A stretch of DNA of 64,000 nucleotides, taken from contig CAZIXF010000022.1 of the NCBI GenBank assembly GCA_964543195.1, forward strand, positions 14,928 to 78,927. The letters are read 5' to 3'. Made by a program: the position numbers and the translations under genes. Under the pieces are notes generated by a model. That model saw only the letters and a list, made by a program, of their open reading frames with translations. It searched no databases and was not told the DNA's origin. The DNA comes from JAGTVG01 sp964543195 (lineage in GTDB: Bacteria; Bacteroidota; Bacteroidia; Cytophagales; Cyclobacteriaceae). Below, piece after piece: positions 43,445 through 52,797 of the stretch (the stretch's first letter is position 1; each line of letters opens with the position of its first letter).

Positions 43445-44057
43445 GAATTACTGTTTTTTAAAAAAAGCCTTGTCCTGCTTTATCAAAAGTAAATTTTTTT
43501 GCATTAAAATCTTTATAAAACACAAAAAAAATTAAAAAAAATCTAATTTCAAGCGTTGTCTATATATAAGGTATTGCCGGGCGAATATAAAACAATATCT
43601 TAAATAATTAAAAACACGTAAATGTCCACGGCTATTAATTCAGCATAAATTCGAGGCTTAAATAGCCGGCAGTAACTTTGTGATTGGTACCTTTTATTGC
43701 TGTAATATTCGTGATCATATGCCGTGTGGCAAAAATCCGGGTGATTTTATAACCTTGTGGCTGAGATCCCGGTAACTTTGTGTCATGGCTATATTCTTGA
43801 TAACCTGGATTGAAGGAATTATATTTTACATCACAAAAACTAAGAAACTCCTGAAAATTACCGGGAAAAGAGACAATCCGGTTTATTAATTCGCCCATTA
43901 AAAACCACTCCCTATTCCGGCCGGCCGGAAATTTCTGTTATTATATCTCAAGTTTCACAAAAAAAACTTGGCGCAGCCATCCAAACTTCTAATTTTAAGT
44001 GAAATTATGGTCAGGTATCAATCAGAAACAATTTTTTCACCAAAAAAACAATATATC
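43445..44057. other. 613-bp region without a confident gene
   Basis: AT-rich near the exchanger. An 87-codon open frame on the minus strand (43635-43898) has no recognisable domain and is not called. Seen here: a minus-strand -7 box (43484-43491), a perfect 16-bp palindrome TTCCGGCCGGCCGGAA (43915-43930), and 7-bp inverted arms CAAGTTT/AAACTTG (43949-43970) that may be an operator for the plus-strand gene starting at 44058. Confidence 0.6.
43484..43491 (-). promoter_or_regulatory. -7 promoter box of the Ca2+/cation exchanger
   Basis: The minus strand reads TACTTTTG, a full TAnnTTTG match, 40 bp before the ATG at 43444. Confidence 0.55.
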
Positions 44058-45392
44058 ATGGACAGAAGAGAAATACTGAAAAGCATGGGAATCACAACTG
44101 CATCAGGGGCTCTTGGATTATGGAGCATCCCTTCGGACGCAGGAAACATGCCGGCATCTGCAAAACAGGGAATGCCGGAAGTAAAGATCACAAAAGTCAA
44201 ATCCATTGTCACCTGTCCTCACGGGATCGAACTGATCATGGTGAAGGTGGAAACGGATCAGCCGGGGCTTGTCGGATATGGCTGCGCCACCTTCCGGCAA
44301 AGGGCTCATGCCGTAGTGGCTGCGATCGATGAATATCTCGATGATTTCTGCAGGGGCCGGAATGTGGACAATATAGAAGACATCTGGCAGACCACTTATG
44401 TGAGTTCGTACTGGAGAAATGGTCCGGTACTTTATAACGCCCTGAGTGGTCTTGACCAGGCGCTATGGGATATAAAAGGCAAGATGGCCAATATGCCATT
44501 ATATCAATTGCTTGGCGGTAAATCCAGATTTGCTGTCGATTGTTATTCACATGCGAATGGCAGAACTCCCGAAGAAGTGGCAGAAGATGCACAACGGATT
44601 ATGGAAAACGGCTTCCGCCATGTCCGTATTCAGCAGGGTGGTTACGGTGCGTTGAACCTGGCTGATAAGGCTGATTTTAAGGAAGCGGGTTTTGGAAGGC
44701 CAGATGATAATTATATGAATCAAAATACCTACCTGAGTGCCGTACCGAAACTGTTCGAGCATGTCCGGAAGACTTGTGGTGAAGAGGTGGAACTGCTGCA
44801 TGATATACATGAACGGGTACAGCCCATGGATGCCATCCGGATGATCAAACGGTTGGAAGAATTCAGGCCGTTTTTTATTGAAGATCCCTTTTCCCCTGAA
44901 AATAACGGATATTTCGAAATGCTCAGACAACACACTACGGTGCCTATTGCCATGGGTGAACTGTACAATAATCCTCATGAATGGCTGCAACCCATGGCCA
45001 AGCGCTGGTATGATTTTATCCGGATCCATATCAGCCAGATCGGAGGCATAACGCCTGCAATGAAAGTAGCCAGACTCGGTGAGTGGTTCAATGTACGGAC
45101 TGCATGGCATGGTCCGGGCGATGTATCTCCGGTAGGTCATGCCGCCAATGCACATATCGATCTGGCGGTATGGAATTTTGGCATCCAGGAAGCGGTAAAT
45201 TTCTCCGATAAACTTCGCGAGATCTTTCCCGGGGCTCCTTATATGAAGGATGGATACATGTATGTTAATGAAGCTCCCGGACTCGGCGTGGAAATAAATG
45301 AGAAGGAAGCGGCCAAATACCCGTTACCTGAGAAATTCAACTATAACTGGACCCAGGTACGTAAAAAAGATGGCACGGCGATAAGGCCCTGA
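44058..45392 (+). CDS. Exported enolase-superfamily enzyme, mannonate dehydratase/RspA-like
   Basis: 444 residues. The N-terminus MDRREILKSMG with a hydrophobic stretch is a Tat-type signal. The enolase-superfamily barrel carries metal ligands in LLHDIHERV (Asp, with catalytic His), FIEDPFSPE (Glu) and IAMGELYN (Glu), then TAWHGPGDVSPVGHAANAHIDLAV. This pattern is that of the ManD/RspA group acting on sugar acids such as D-mannonate; the true substrate is open. ATG 44058 is chosen because it starts exactly at the Tat motif; the frame is open 90 bp further up. First of three exported enzymes in a row. Confidence 0.85.
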   Translation: MDRREILKSMGITTASGALGLWSIPSDAGNMPASAKQGMPEVKITKVKSIVTCPHGIELIMVKVETDQPGLVGYGCATFRQRAHAVVAAIDEYLDDFCRGRNVDNIEDIWQTTYVSSYWRNGPVLYNALSGLDQALWDIKGKMANMPLYQLLGGKSRFAVDCYSHANGRTPEEVAEDAQRIMENGFRHVRIQQGGYGALNLADKADFKEAGFGRPDDNYMNQNTYLSAVPKLFEHVRKTCGEEVELLHDIHERVQPMDAIRMIKRLEEFRPFFIEDPFSPENNGYFEMLRQHTTVPIAMGELYNNPHEWLQPMAKRWYDFIRIHISQIGGITPAMKVARLGEWFNVRTAWHGPGDVSPVGHAANAHIDLAVWNFGIQEAVNFSDKLREIFPGAPYMKDGYMYVNEAPGLGVEINEKEAAKYPLPEKFNYNWTQVRKKDGTAIRP

Positions 45393-45431
45393 CAGGAAAA
45401 CAATCTGAGAAACAATTAATTTTTAACAATC

Positions 45432-46457
45432 ATGAGACAAATGAATAATTACCTGATGCCCCTTTCAATCATTGTGGGTATAACTTTATTTATCCTGGCC
45501 GGATGCGCTGCTCCCGAAAAGCAGGAGTCCGATGAGGAGACAACCGGTGAACCGATTTTCAAGATCTCCCTGGCCGAATGGTCGATCAACCCGATCATCT
45601 ATGACCATTATATCCAGGAAAACGGGTATGGCAAATTCTGGGAACGAATGCGGAATTATCCCGAAGACGATTTTGCGGAGGTAGCTGCTCAGCGAAATCT
45701 CGAGTTTCCCCAAATTGCCAAAGATCTGGGTATCGATGCCATCGAATATGTGAATTCGTGCTTTTATTACAAAGCCAATGACATGGAGTACCTCAGAGAA
45801 CTGAAAGCCCGGGGTGAAAAGCTCGGGGTGAAAAGCCTGCTGATCATGGTCGATGGGGAAGGCAGGCTCGGAGATCCCGATGAAGAAAAGAGGACTCAGG
45901 CCATTGAAAACCACTATAAATGGATAGATGCTGCTCAATTCCTGGGATGCCATTCGATACGGGTAAATGCGGCAAGTGAGGGCCCTTTTGAAGAACAACA
46001 AAGGCTGGCGGCCGACGGACTCAGCCGGCTTGGAGAATATGCAGCCGGCAAAAACATCAATGTGCTGGTGGAAAATCATGGCGGGCTTTCTAGCAATGGC
46101 GAGTGGCTTGCGGGAGTGATGGAAATGGTGAATATGGATAATGTGGGGACCCTTCCCGATTTCGGCAATTTCAGGATCAGCTACGATCCAGAAGAATGGT
46201 ACGACCGTTATAAGGGTGTAAAGGAATTAATGCCCTATGCAAAAGCAGTAAGTGCCAAAGCCCAGGAATTCGATGAAAACGGGAACGAAGTCAATACGGA
46301 TTATTTCAAAATAATGAAGATCGTCCTGGATGCAGGCTACCGTGGATATGTGGGTATAGAATATGAAGGGGAACAGATGAGCTCGAAAGAAGGGATCCGG
46401 GCCACCAAAGATCTCCTCCTACGTGTACGAGAGGAATATCAGGATGATTATGATTGA
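45432..46457 (+). CDS. Lipoprotein sugar-phosphate isomerase/epimerase-like TIM barrel
   Basis: 341 residues. The signal ends in lipobox LAGC (Cys near 25), so the protein is membrane-anchored outside the cytoplasm. The body is a xylose-isomerase-like TIM barrel (AP endonuclease 2 superfamily): FKISLAEWSIN, LGIDAIEYVNSCFY, SIRVNAAS, INVLVENHGGLSSN, GTLPDFGNF and GYRGYVGIEYEGE, with Glu/His/Asp metal ligands. Substrate unknown. 39 bp after the mannonate-dehydratase-like gene and followed by a strong terminator, so these two form an operon. Confidence 0.83.
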   Translation: MRQMNNYLMPLSIIVGITLFILAGCAAPEKQESDEETTGEPIFKISLAEWSINPIIYDHYIQENGYGKFWERMRNYPEDDFAEVAAQRNLEFPQIAKDLGIDAIEYVNSCFYYKANDMEYLRELKARGEKLGVKSLLIMVDGEGRLGDPDEEKRTQAIENHYKWIDAAQFLGCHSIRVNAASEGPFEEQQRLAADGLSRLGEYAAGKNINVLVENHGGLSSNGEWLAGVMEMVNMDNVGTLPDFGNFRISYDPEEWYDRYKGVKELMPYAKAVSAKAQEFDENGNEVNTDYFKIMKIVLDAGYRGYVGIEYEGEQMSSKEGIRATKDLLLRVREEYQDDYD

Positions 46458-46485
46458 TCTCCAATACGGTTGCTAAAGAAAAAAG

Positions 46486-46518
46486 TGCCGCCTTTAATAC
46501 ATTCAGGCGGCATTTTTT
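46486..46518 (+). terminator. Rho-independent terminator
   Basis: TGCCGCCT (46486-46493) and AGGCGGCA (46505-46512) form a perfect 8-bp stem with an 11-nt loop, preceded by an A run and followed by TTTTTT. It lies 28 bp after the stop of the epimerase-like gene. Confidence 0.92.
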
Positions 46519-46706
46519 CTACATTGACCCCAGAATTCAAAAAAAACACAGAAACATGGGTGGCCAACCCGGATTTTTACCATAGGATAATCAACTATCG
46601 ATAATACCTTCAGCACTTATTTTTTAGCCCGTCAGGCAATGCTCCCCCCTGAATTATCTTCATTCATCTTGCCTTCCTGAAAAAATATTGAAAGTAAAAT
46701 CATAAA

Positions 46707-46729
46707 TCAGTAAATTGGTCGATTACTGA
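46707..46729 (+). promoter_or_regulatory. Possible operator before the phosphotriesterase-like gene
   Basis: Perfect 7-bp arms TCAGTAA (46707-46713) and TTACTGA (46723-46729) with 9 nt between, ending 15 bp before the ATG at 46745. No -7 box was recognised, so its role is open. Confidence 0.35.
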
Positions 46730-46744
46730 CTTTAAAATTTCACC

Positions 46745-47812
46745 ATGAAAAAAAACAGAAGAAAGTTCATCCGTAATTCAGGATTAATGCTCGCCGGATC
46801 GCTAATCATAAATCCGGGGTTTCCCGAAGCAGGAGATATTAACAATCCTTCTTCACAGATCATGACTGTAACAGGGCCGCTCGACATAAACAACGACCAC
46901 ATAATACTGGCCCACGAACATATTCTTTCCCGGTTCGGGGTGGCTCCTGAAGAACCGGCTGAATATGATCATGAAAAAGTATTGAAAACGGTTGGACCAT
47001 ATCTGAAATATCTTAAATCGCTGGGCTGTGCGACTATCTGCTGTTGTACGACCGCCTATTTTGGCAGAAATGTAAAAGTCTTAAAAGAGCTTTCTGAATT
47101 CAGCGGTGTAAATATAATAACCAATACCGGGTATTATGGAGCAGCTGAAGATCGATACGTTCCGGAGATGGTTTACCATAATGGTCCGGAAAGGATTGCC
47201 TCCGACTGGATCTCCGAATGGAAAAACGGTATTGGAGATACGGATATCAAACCCGGATTCGTAAAGACAGCAGTCGATGCAGGCCCCTTATCTGAAGTAG
47301 ATAAGAAACTGGTGGAGGCAGCCGCCCTTACTCATCTTGAAACGGGCCTTACGTTACAGGTACATACTTCTGATAATGTGAATGCAGCACAAAAGCAACT
47401 TGAGATTCTTGCTGAAAATGGTGTAAGTCCGGAGGCCTGGGTTTGGGTTCATGCCCAGAATGTAAACAACGTGGATCATTTGAAAAAAGCAGCAGATAAA
47501 GGAGCATGGATATCACTTGACCACCTTTTCACCCCTTACTATTTTAATAATAAAAAACAGGGAGAAAACACCCTGAACATTCATTTCAACCATCTGAAGG
47601 AGCTTAAAGAGGCCGGATATCTTTCACAGGTACTTATATCACACGATGGAAGCACCTATCCTCCCGAAGGGGTTGCTTTCAGGCCCATGGATATACTGGT
47701 TAACTCTTTTATACCCATGCTGAAAGCAGGTGGCTTCAGCGAACGTGAAATAAAACAATTGACAGTAACAAATCCCGGGGAAGCTTTCAAAATCAGAAAA
47801 CGATTAATATGA
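46745..47812 (+). CDS. Exported phosphotriesterase-family hydrolase
   Basis: 355 residues. N-terminal KKNRRKFIRNSGLMLAGSL is a Tat-type signal. The amidohydrolase barrel has all PTE-family metal ligands: H57 and H59 in LAHEHIL, K174 (carboxylated Lys) in FVKTAVD, H207 in QVHTSD, H236 in VWVHAQN, and D301 in ISHDGST. Family members act as lactonases or esterases more often than on organophosphates, so a sugar-acid lactone is a possible substrate given the two upstream genes. Its own terminator-isolated unit. Confidence 0.87.
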   Translation: MKKNRRKFIRNSGLMLAGSLIINPGFPEAGDINNPSSQIMTVTGPLDINNDHIILAHEHILSRFGVAPEEPAEYDHEKVLKTVGPYLKYLKSLGCATICCCTTAYFGRNVKVLKELSEFSGVNIITNTGYYGAAEDRYVPEMVYHNGPERIASDWISEWKNGIGDTDIKPGFVKTAVDAGPLSEVDKKLVEAAALTHLETGLTLQVHTSDNVNAAQKQLEILAENGVSPEAWVWVHAQNVNNVDHLKKAADKGAWISLDHLFTPYYFNNKKQGENTLNIHFNHLKELKEAGYLSQVLISHDGSTYPPEGVAFRPMDILVNSFIPMLKAGGFSEREIKQLTVTNPGEAFKIRKRLI

Positions 47813-47842
47813 CCGGATAAGACTTATAAAAATTATTGCCTG

Positions 47843-48538
47843 TTACCCTTCTTTTAATGCGCTGATAATATCCTTTCGGATTTTTTCAATTTCGTTCGCT
47901 GACTTCAACGCGGACAGCTCGAATAACCGGTAATCCGATAAGGGCCTTTCCGGGAATACTATGATCCGGTCGCTTATGGCCATCGCTTCATCCGGATTAT
48001 GGGTCACATAGATAAGACCTGAGGCTTTTTTTTGAGTTTCATCTCTGACAGAGCACATCACTTCATCCTTCAGTTTGATATCCAGCTTGTTGAAAGGCTC
48101 ATCCATTAACAGCAGGTCGGCCGGAAAACTCAATCCGCGTGCAATGGCCACCCGTTGCTTCATGCCTTCACTCAACTGATGGGGATAATAATGATGATAA
48201 CCTCCCAGCCTGACAAGCTCCAGGTAATTCATTGCTTTTTCCACGGCTTTTTGATATGGAAATATTTTTTTAATGGCAAACACCACATTCTCCAGAACGG
48301 TTTTCCATGGCAGCAGCACCGGATCCTGGAAAACAAAACCCGGAATCTCGCCCTCCGTGAATTCCACCCTTCCGGAATCCGCTTTGTCAAGCCCTGCAAT
48401 GATAGTTAAAAGGGTAGTTTTCCCTGATCCAGAAGGTCCCAGGATACAGCAGATTTCTTTACTGTCGAACTCAACTGACAGATCTTTCAGTACGGAAAGT
48501 TCCCCGAACGATTTGCTGATGTTATCGACTTTTATCAC
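47843..48538 (-). CDS. ABC transporter ATPase, NitT/TauT type
   Basis: 231 residues. Walker A GPSGSGKTT (near residue 36), Q-loop GFVFQDPVLLPWKTV, signature LSEGMKQRVAIARGL (LSEGM in place of LSGGQ), Walker B DLLLMDEPFNKLD, and H-loop YVTHNPDEA. Short members of this type energise uptake of nitrate, taurine, sulfonates or thiamine precursors. GTG start overlapping the permease gene by 17 bp. Confidence 0.9.
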   Translation of the reverse strand: MIKVDNISKSFGELSVLKDLSVEFDSKEICCILGPSGSGKTTLLTIIAGLDKADSGRVEFTEGEIPGFVFQDPVLLPWKTVLENVVFAIKKIFPYQKAVEKAMNYLELVRLGGYHHYYPHQLSEGMKQRVAIARGLSFPADLLLMDEPFNKLDIKLKDEVMCSVRDETQKKASGLIYVTHNPDEAMAISDRIIVFPERPLSDYRLFELSALKSANEIEKIRKDIISALKEG

Positions 48539-49292
48539 TTATTTTCCATTTGAACATACGTTGTTCCGCTTTCCGGATTAGCAGGTCAAGAATATAGCTG
48601 ATCACAATGGCCACCACAGTCCACGCGATCAGGTTACTGATCAATAAATAAATATGGGCTTTCTGCATTTGCGTGCCGATACCCAACTCGGGCTGGCTCA
48701 GCACCTCTCCTATTATAACAGCCCGCCACCCAAACCCAATGGCAGTAGCGATGCCACTGAAAAGAAAAGGCGATACCGCCGGCAGGATCACATCGATCAA
48801 TTGTTGACTTCTCCCGATTTTATATACCCTGGACAATTCAAAATATCGTTTATCGATCTGCCTTACACCATCTATAAGATTCATGCTGATGATCGGGAAC
48901 ATGGTAATAAAGGAAATAAAAACAGGTACCGAAGTATTGGCAAACCAGATAAGCGCCAGTAATATGAAAGAAATTACAGGAACGGACCTGAAAATAACCA
49001 GGAGTGGTTTTATTAAAGAATACACATCCCCTGAAAGCCCGGCCCCCACACCAAAAATAAAGGAAACAAACAGCGCAATAAAAAATCCAATGATATATCG
49101 CGTGAAAGTATGTATTACAATTGAAATAAAATCGGGATTGGTCATAATCCCGATCAGATCAATCAGGACCTTCTCGGGAGCAGGCAGCAGAAAATCCGAA
49201 CCGACTGCAAGTGAAATTCCTTTCCAGATAAGGAAAATCAGCAGTATGGAGATCAGGGTTAGTGCGCTATTTCGTGTAATAAAATTTTTCAT
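48522..49292 (-). CDS. ABC transporter permease, NitT/TauT type
   Basis: A 256-residue permease with about six helices and the binding-protein-dependent motif region ELSRVYKIGRSQQLIDVILPAVSPFLFSGIATAIGFGWRAVIIGE, which contacts the ATPase. ATG 49292 is preferred to a GTG 15 bp earlier. It overlaps the binding-protein gene, so the three genes are coupled. Confidence 0.9.
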   Translation of the reverse strand: MKNFITRNSALTLISILLIFLIWKGISLAVGSDFLLPAPEKVLIDLIGIMTNPDFISIVIHTFTRYIIGFFIALFVSFIFGVGAGLSGDVYSLIKPLLVIFRSVPVISFILLALIWFANTSVPVFISFITMFPIISMNLIDGVRQIDKRYFELSRVYKIGRSQQLIDVILPAVSPFLFSGIATAIGFGWRAVIIGEVLSQPELGIGTQMQKAHIYLLISNLIAWTVVAIVISYILDLLIRKAEQRMFKWKISDKSR

Positions 49293-50247
49293 CGGGTATT
49301 TTGCCACCAGTTACATTCGGATCCATCCGGTAAAACACCTCCAGGTATTTTTTTATCTCTGGAATATGTTCTGAGGCTTTTTCATAATGAATATGCAAAT
49401 TATCAACACATTGTTTGGCCACTTTCTGATCCGTAAAATACTCATATTTCAAAAGAAGAGCAGCCGAACTATCCGGTTTTGCCTTCAGAAAACCTATGCT
49501 CTCCCTATATTTTTCCTGAATTTTATCTACAATTTCCGGGTGCCGGTCGGCGAAATCTTCCTTTACCATAAAGGCTGACTGGGTAAAGGGTATATCGCTG
49601 CCGGTTACCTTATTCCATTCAGCGGTAATATCCAGGATACGACGGATTCCGGGATTCCTCCCGATGATTATGCTTGCATGTGGTTCAGATACCACAGCAA
49701 GATCTACCCTGCCGGCCTGAAGAACATTGGCGAGTTCACTGGGGGTGGGAAAAGAATAATTCAGGTAAATATCATCTCCCGCCCTCAGGTCATGCTGCTC
49801 AATCAAATATCTGAAAACCATGTCCGGGGTCATGCCTCTTCCCATTAAATATACCGTTTTGCCTCTCAGATCGGTGAATTGATCGATATCATTGACTGTT
49901 CCTGCCAGCCACAACGTTCCCCAGACCGGGATACCAAGTAACTTATAGTCTATTCCCCTGTTATATAATAAGGCAGCGGAGGTTGTGGGAAGCACTGCAA
50001 ATTCCAGGGTCCCTTTTATCATCTCCGTTATGATCAGGTCAGGAGAATTCTTTATCAAATAATCCATATCGATGCCATCAAGACTATCATATTCATCCAT
50101 CATTTTTACCATGCTTATTTTTGACGGCCCGTTCAACACCCCGATACTAATCTTCTCAAGCGTAGCTTCATTCGTTCCCTTCCGGGCCGAACAACCCAAC
50201 CACAACAACAAAATAAAACAAACTAAGTATTTCAGGATCTCTCCCAT
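49267..50247 (-). CDS. ABC transporter substrate-binding lipoprotein (NMT1/SsuA-like)
   Basis: 326 residues; lipobox LWLGC gives a lipidated Cys19. Periplasmic-binding fold with IGVLNGPSKISMVKMM, EGTLEFAVLPTTSAALLYNRG region (GTLEFAVLPTTSAA), LRGKTVYLMGRGMTPDMVFRYLIEQ and LQAGRVDLAVVSEPHAS, the usual pattern of sulfonate/nitrate/thiamine-precursor binders. The ligand cannot be read from sequence. First gene of the ABC operon, divergent from a TonB receptor that may feed the same solute across the outer membrane. Confidence 0.87.
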   Translation of the reverse strand: MGEILKYLVCFILLLWLGCSARKGTNEATLEKISIGVLNGPSKISMVKMMDEYDSLDGIDMDYLIKNSPDLIITEMIKGTLEFAVLPTTSAALLYNRGIDYKLLGIPVWGTLWLAGTVNDIDQFTDLRGKTVYLMGRGMTPDMVFRYLIEQHDLRAGDDIYLNYSFPTPSELANVLQAGRVDLAVVSEPHASIIIGRNPGIRRILDITAEWNKVTGSDIPFTQSAFMVKEDFADRHPEIVDKIQEKYRESIGFLKAKPDSSAALLLKYEYFTDQKVAKQCVDNLHIHYEKASEHIPEIKKYLEVFYRMDPNVTGGKIPDEKFYYTK

Positions 50248-50302
50248 ATATGAACATTTATTCCCGAACAGTGACTTTTATCATAATTATCCTGCAAACC
50301 AA

Positions 50303-50325
50303 TGATTATTTTTACACAATAATCA
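50303..50325 (+). promoter_or_regulatory. Inverted repeat in the divergent ABC/TonB promoter region
   Basis: Perfect 8-bp arms TGATTATT (50303-50310) and AATAATCA (50318-50325) separated by 7 nt, midway in the 114-bp region between the ABC operon and the TonB receptor. It is placed to control both; the arm spacing differs from the Fnr-like sites in this window. Confidence 0.5.
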
Positions 50326-50361
50326 CATATTATTGATATTTCGTAACATAATAAGTATTAA

Positions 50362-52797
50362 ATGTCTCTATCCAAACGGATATACCAGGGCTTAACCGGT
50401 CTCCTGCTGATTTTAGCCGGATCACCATTATTTGTATTTGCCCAGGATCAAAGCATCATCGGCAAAGTTATCAATAAAAACAATGATGACCCGGTTCAAC
50501 TGGCCGAGGTATACCTGTTAAAAAATGAAGCTTATCCCAAAAACTCAACTATTATCAGTTCTACCGTCTCTGATGAAGACGGGAATTTCAGCCTGAGTGG
50601 CAAAACCGGGCCGGAGGCTGTGCTGGCCGTTTTCTGCCTGGGATACGAGCCGCAATATGTATCTCTCACTGAAGTGGATTCCAATTATATTCAAATAGAA
50701 CTCACGAGTACAAGCTATCCTCTTGAAGGGATAACCATCAGGAGCCTGAAGTTCGATATTCCGTTTATCCAGTCTCCAATACCGGTATCCATTTTTTCAA
50801 AAGAATCGATAATCCGTCTGCCTTCACAGACCCTCCCCTCAATTCTGGAACAGGATCCGGCGATCACGCTCGCCCGCGATGGGATGTGGCCTGCAAGTAT
50901 AAATATCCGTGGTTTTAATGAGAACAGGGTAGTCCTTATGGTGGATGGGGCCCGGGTCGAAACCGCAACCGATGTGGCCGGCGCTTTTTCCATGATCAAT
51001 CCTTTGAATATAAATAAAATCGAGATCATCAAGGGAGCTTCCTCTTCGATCTATGGCAGCAAGGCCATGGGTGGAGTGGTGCATGTACTCACCGACAAAC
51101 CTGCCTACCGAAAGCGCTTTGGAATAAGCGGGTCCGTTTCCGGCGAGTATCATTCGGCAAATAACCTGGCTGGTGAAAACCTGAGTATCGCCGCCGGGAA
51201 TGAAAACTGGTTTCTTGGCCTGAGTGGATTTAATCGAAATGCCGGTGATGTTAAAACACCTGAAAGTGAAATCGTAAACAGTGGTTTCAATGATCAGGGA
51301 CTGAAAGTGAATTTTGGATTTAAACCATTTCAGGATCATGAGGTTAATTTGGATTATCAACTTTTTCATGGATGGGATATTGGGATCCCGGGCGGACGGG
51401 TTTTTCCTGCAAATGCCACAGTAACCTATAAAAATGTCCACAGGGAGATGATCTCGTTCGATTACAGGATCAATGATATCAAGGGGTTCATAAAAACCGC
51501 CGAACTTAAGTATTACCGTCAATCTATTTTACGCGAAGTGGAAATCGATCCGAATGCACCCCCATCCAATGCGCCGAGGCAACTGGAAACTATAAATCCT
51601 ACCGGCAAGCACGTAACCAACGGATTGATCCTTCAATCTCAGGCACCCATGGGCAGGCTCTCCCTCTTTTCGGGATTGGATTTATGGGAAAGAAGACTGA
51701 ATTCTGAAAGAAATAAAATATTTACACTGAACCGGTATGATTCCACAACCCAGTCTACCGTCAGTTCGGATTTTTTAGTGGTTGAGAAACCTCTTCCGGA
51801 TGCCCGTGCCGGCAATCTCGGTTTTTTTATCCATGCGGATTATGATCTGATCCCGGATAAACTTTCTTTGCTCATCAATACCCGGGCCGACCATATAATC
51901 AATCAGAACGAGGCCTCAATTAATCCGCTTTATACCATCACCGATGGAGAAACGGACCCTTTACCTGATAATCAGCAAGTGATCTACCAGTCTGGAAGAA
52001 ATGAGTTTACCACCTGGGGAGTAAATATTGGATTGAATTACAGGATCGGGAATGGAATACATACCTACCTGAATTCCGGCAGGTCGTTCAGGGCTCCTTC
52101 CATTGAAGAATTGTATAAATACATCGACCTTGGTTCACGGATTGAATATGGTAATCCTGAATTACGGCAGGAAAACGGATACTTTTTTGACCTGGGATTA
52201 ATGGCAGACAAGAATAATATCAGGATTGCCGGTAATATGTATTACAATACGCTCGACGATCTGATATCCCTGCAACTCATTGAAGACGTACCATTTGATT
52301 ATCATTATGAATATTTCAACACAAGGGATGATATCCGGATATTCCAGAATAAGAATATCGACCAGGCCAGTATTTACGGGTTCGAAACCAGCGTGCAGTA
52401 TATTCCCCATCATGCTGTACAGCTTTACGGTAATCTCGGATATGTGACAGGTAAAGATCGCAGCACCGGTTCCTGGTTGCCCATGATGCCGCCCCTGCAT
52501 GGCAGGATTGGGTTGAAAAAAAGATGGCTCGATCTTTTATGGACCGATCTGGGCGCGACAATCTACAACCGCCAGGACAGGATTGCAGCCGGTGAGACAG
52601 CAACAGATGGATTCACCCGGTTGGATTTTAACTTCAGTACAAAGGAATTTAAAAATGGGGGTTTACGCTGGACAATATGGGGGGGAGTTGAAAATATTTT
52701 CAATAGTTTATATACCTATCATCTGTCAGCCAACCGGGGAGGCATAATGTACGAACCCGGAAGGAATATATTTTTAAGGGCAGAGGTTAAATGGTAA
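50362..52797 (+). CDS. TonB-dependent outer-membrane receptor
   Basis: 811 residues: signal peptide (to VFAQDQ), N-terminal carboxypeptidase-D-regulatory-like domain (IIGKVINKNNDDPVQLAEVYL to YIQIELTS, about 28-115), plug domain (SINIRGFNENRVVLMVDGAR, GASSSIYGSKAMGGVVHVLT), and a 22-strand-type barrel ending in the aromatic-rich FLRAEVKW. It lacks a SusD partner and a C-terminal STN domain, so it looks like a small-ligand (siderophore/vitamin/metal) type rather than a glycan SusC. Its divergent partner is the NitT/TauT-type ABC operon. Confidence 0.92.
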   Translation: MSLSKRIYQGLTGLLLILAGSPLFVFAQDQSIIGKVINKNNDDPVQLAEVYLLKNEAYPKNSTIISSTVSDEDGNFSLSGKTGPEAVLAVFCLGYEPQYVSLTEVDSNYIQIELTSTSYPLEGITIRSLKFDIPFIQSPIPVSIFSKESIIRLPSQTLPSILEQDPAITLARDGMWPASINIRGFNENRVVLMVDGARVETATDVAGAFSMINPLNINKIEIIKGASSSIYGSKAMGGVVHVLTDKPAYRKRFGISGSVSGEYHSANNLAGENLSIAAGNENWFLGLSGFNRNAGDVKTPESEIVNSGFNDQGLKVNFGFKPFQDHEVNLDYQLFHGWDIGIPGGRVFPANATVTYKNVHREMISFDYRINDIKGFIKTAELKYYRQSILREVEIDPNAPPSNAPRQLETINPTGKHVTNGLILQSQAPMGRLSLFSGLDLWERRLNSERNKIFTLNRYDSTTQSTVSSDFLVVEKPLPDARAGNLGFFIHADYDLIPDKLSLLINTRADHIINQNEASINPLYTITDGETDPLPDNQQVIYQSGRNEFTTWGVNIGLNYRIGNGIHTYLNSGRSFRAPSIEELYKYIDLGSRIEYGNPELRQENGYFFDLGLMADKNNIRIAGNMYYNTLDDLISLQLIEDVPFDYHYEYFNTRDDIRIFQNKNIDQASIYGFETSVQYIPHHAVQLYGNLGYVTGKDRSTGSWLPMMPPLHGRIGLKKRWLDLLWTDLGATIYNRQDRIAAGETATDGFTRLDFNFSTKEFKNGGLRWTIWGGVENIFNSLYTYHLSANRGGIMYEPGRNIFLRAEVKW

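Noticed and set aside
43635..43898. 87-codon open frame on the minus strand in a gene-poor region
   Set aside because: No recognisable domain, no promoter box and no operon partner. It could be a barrel-protein remnant, but that cannot be supported.
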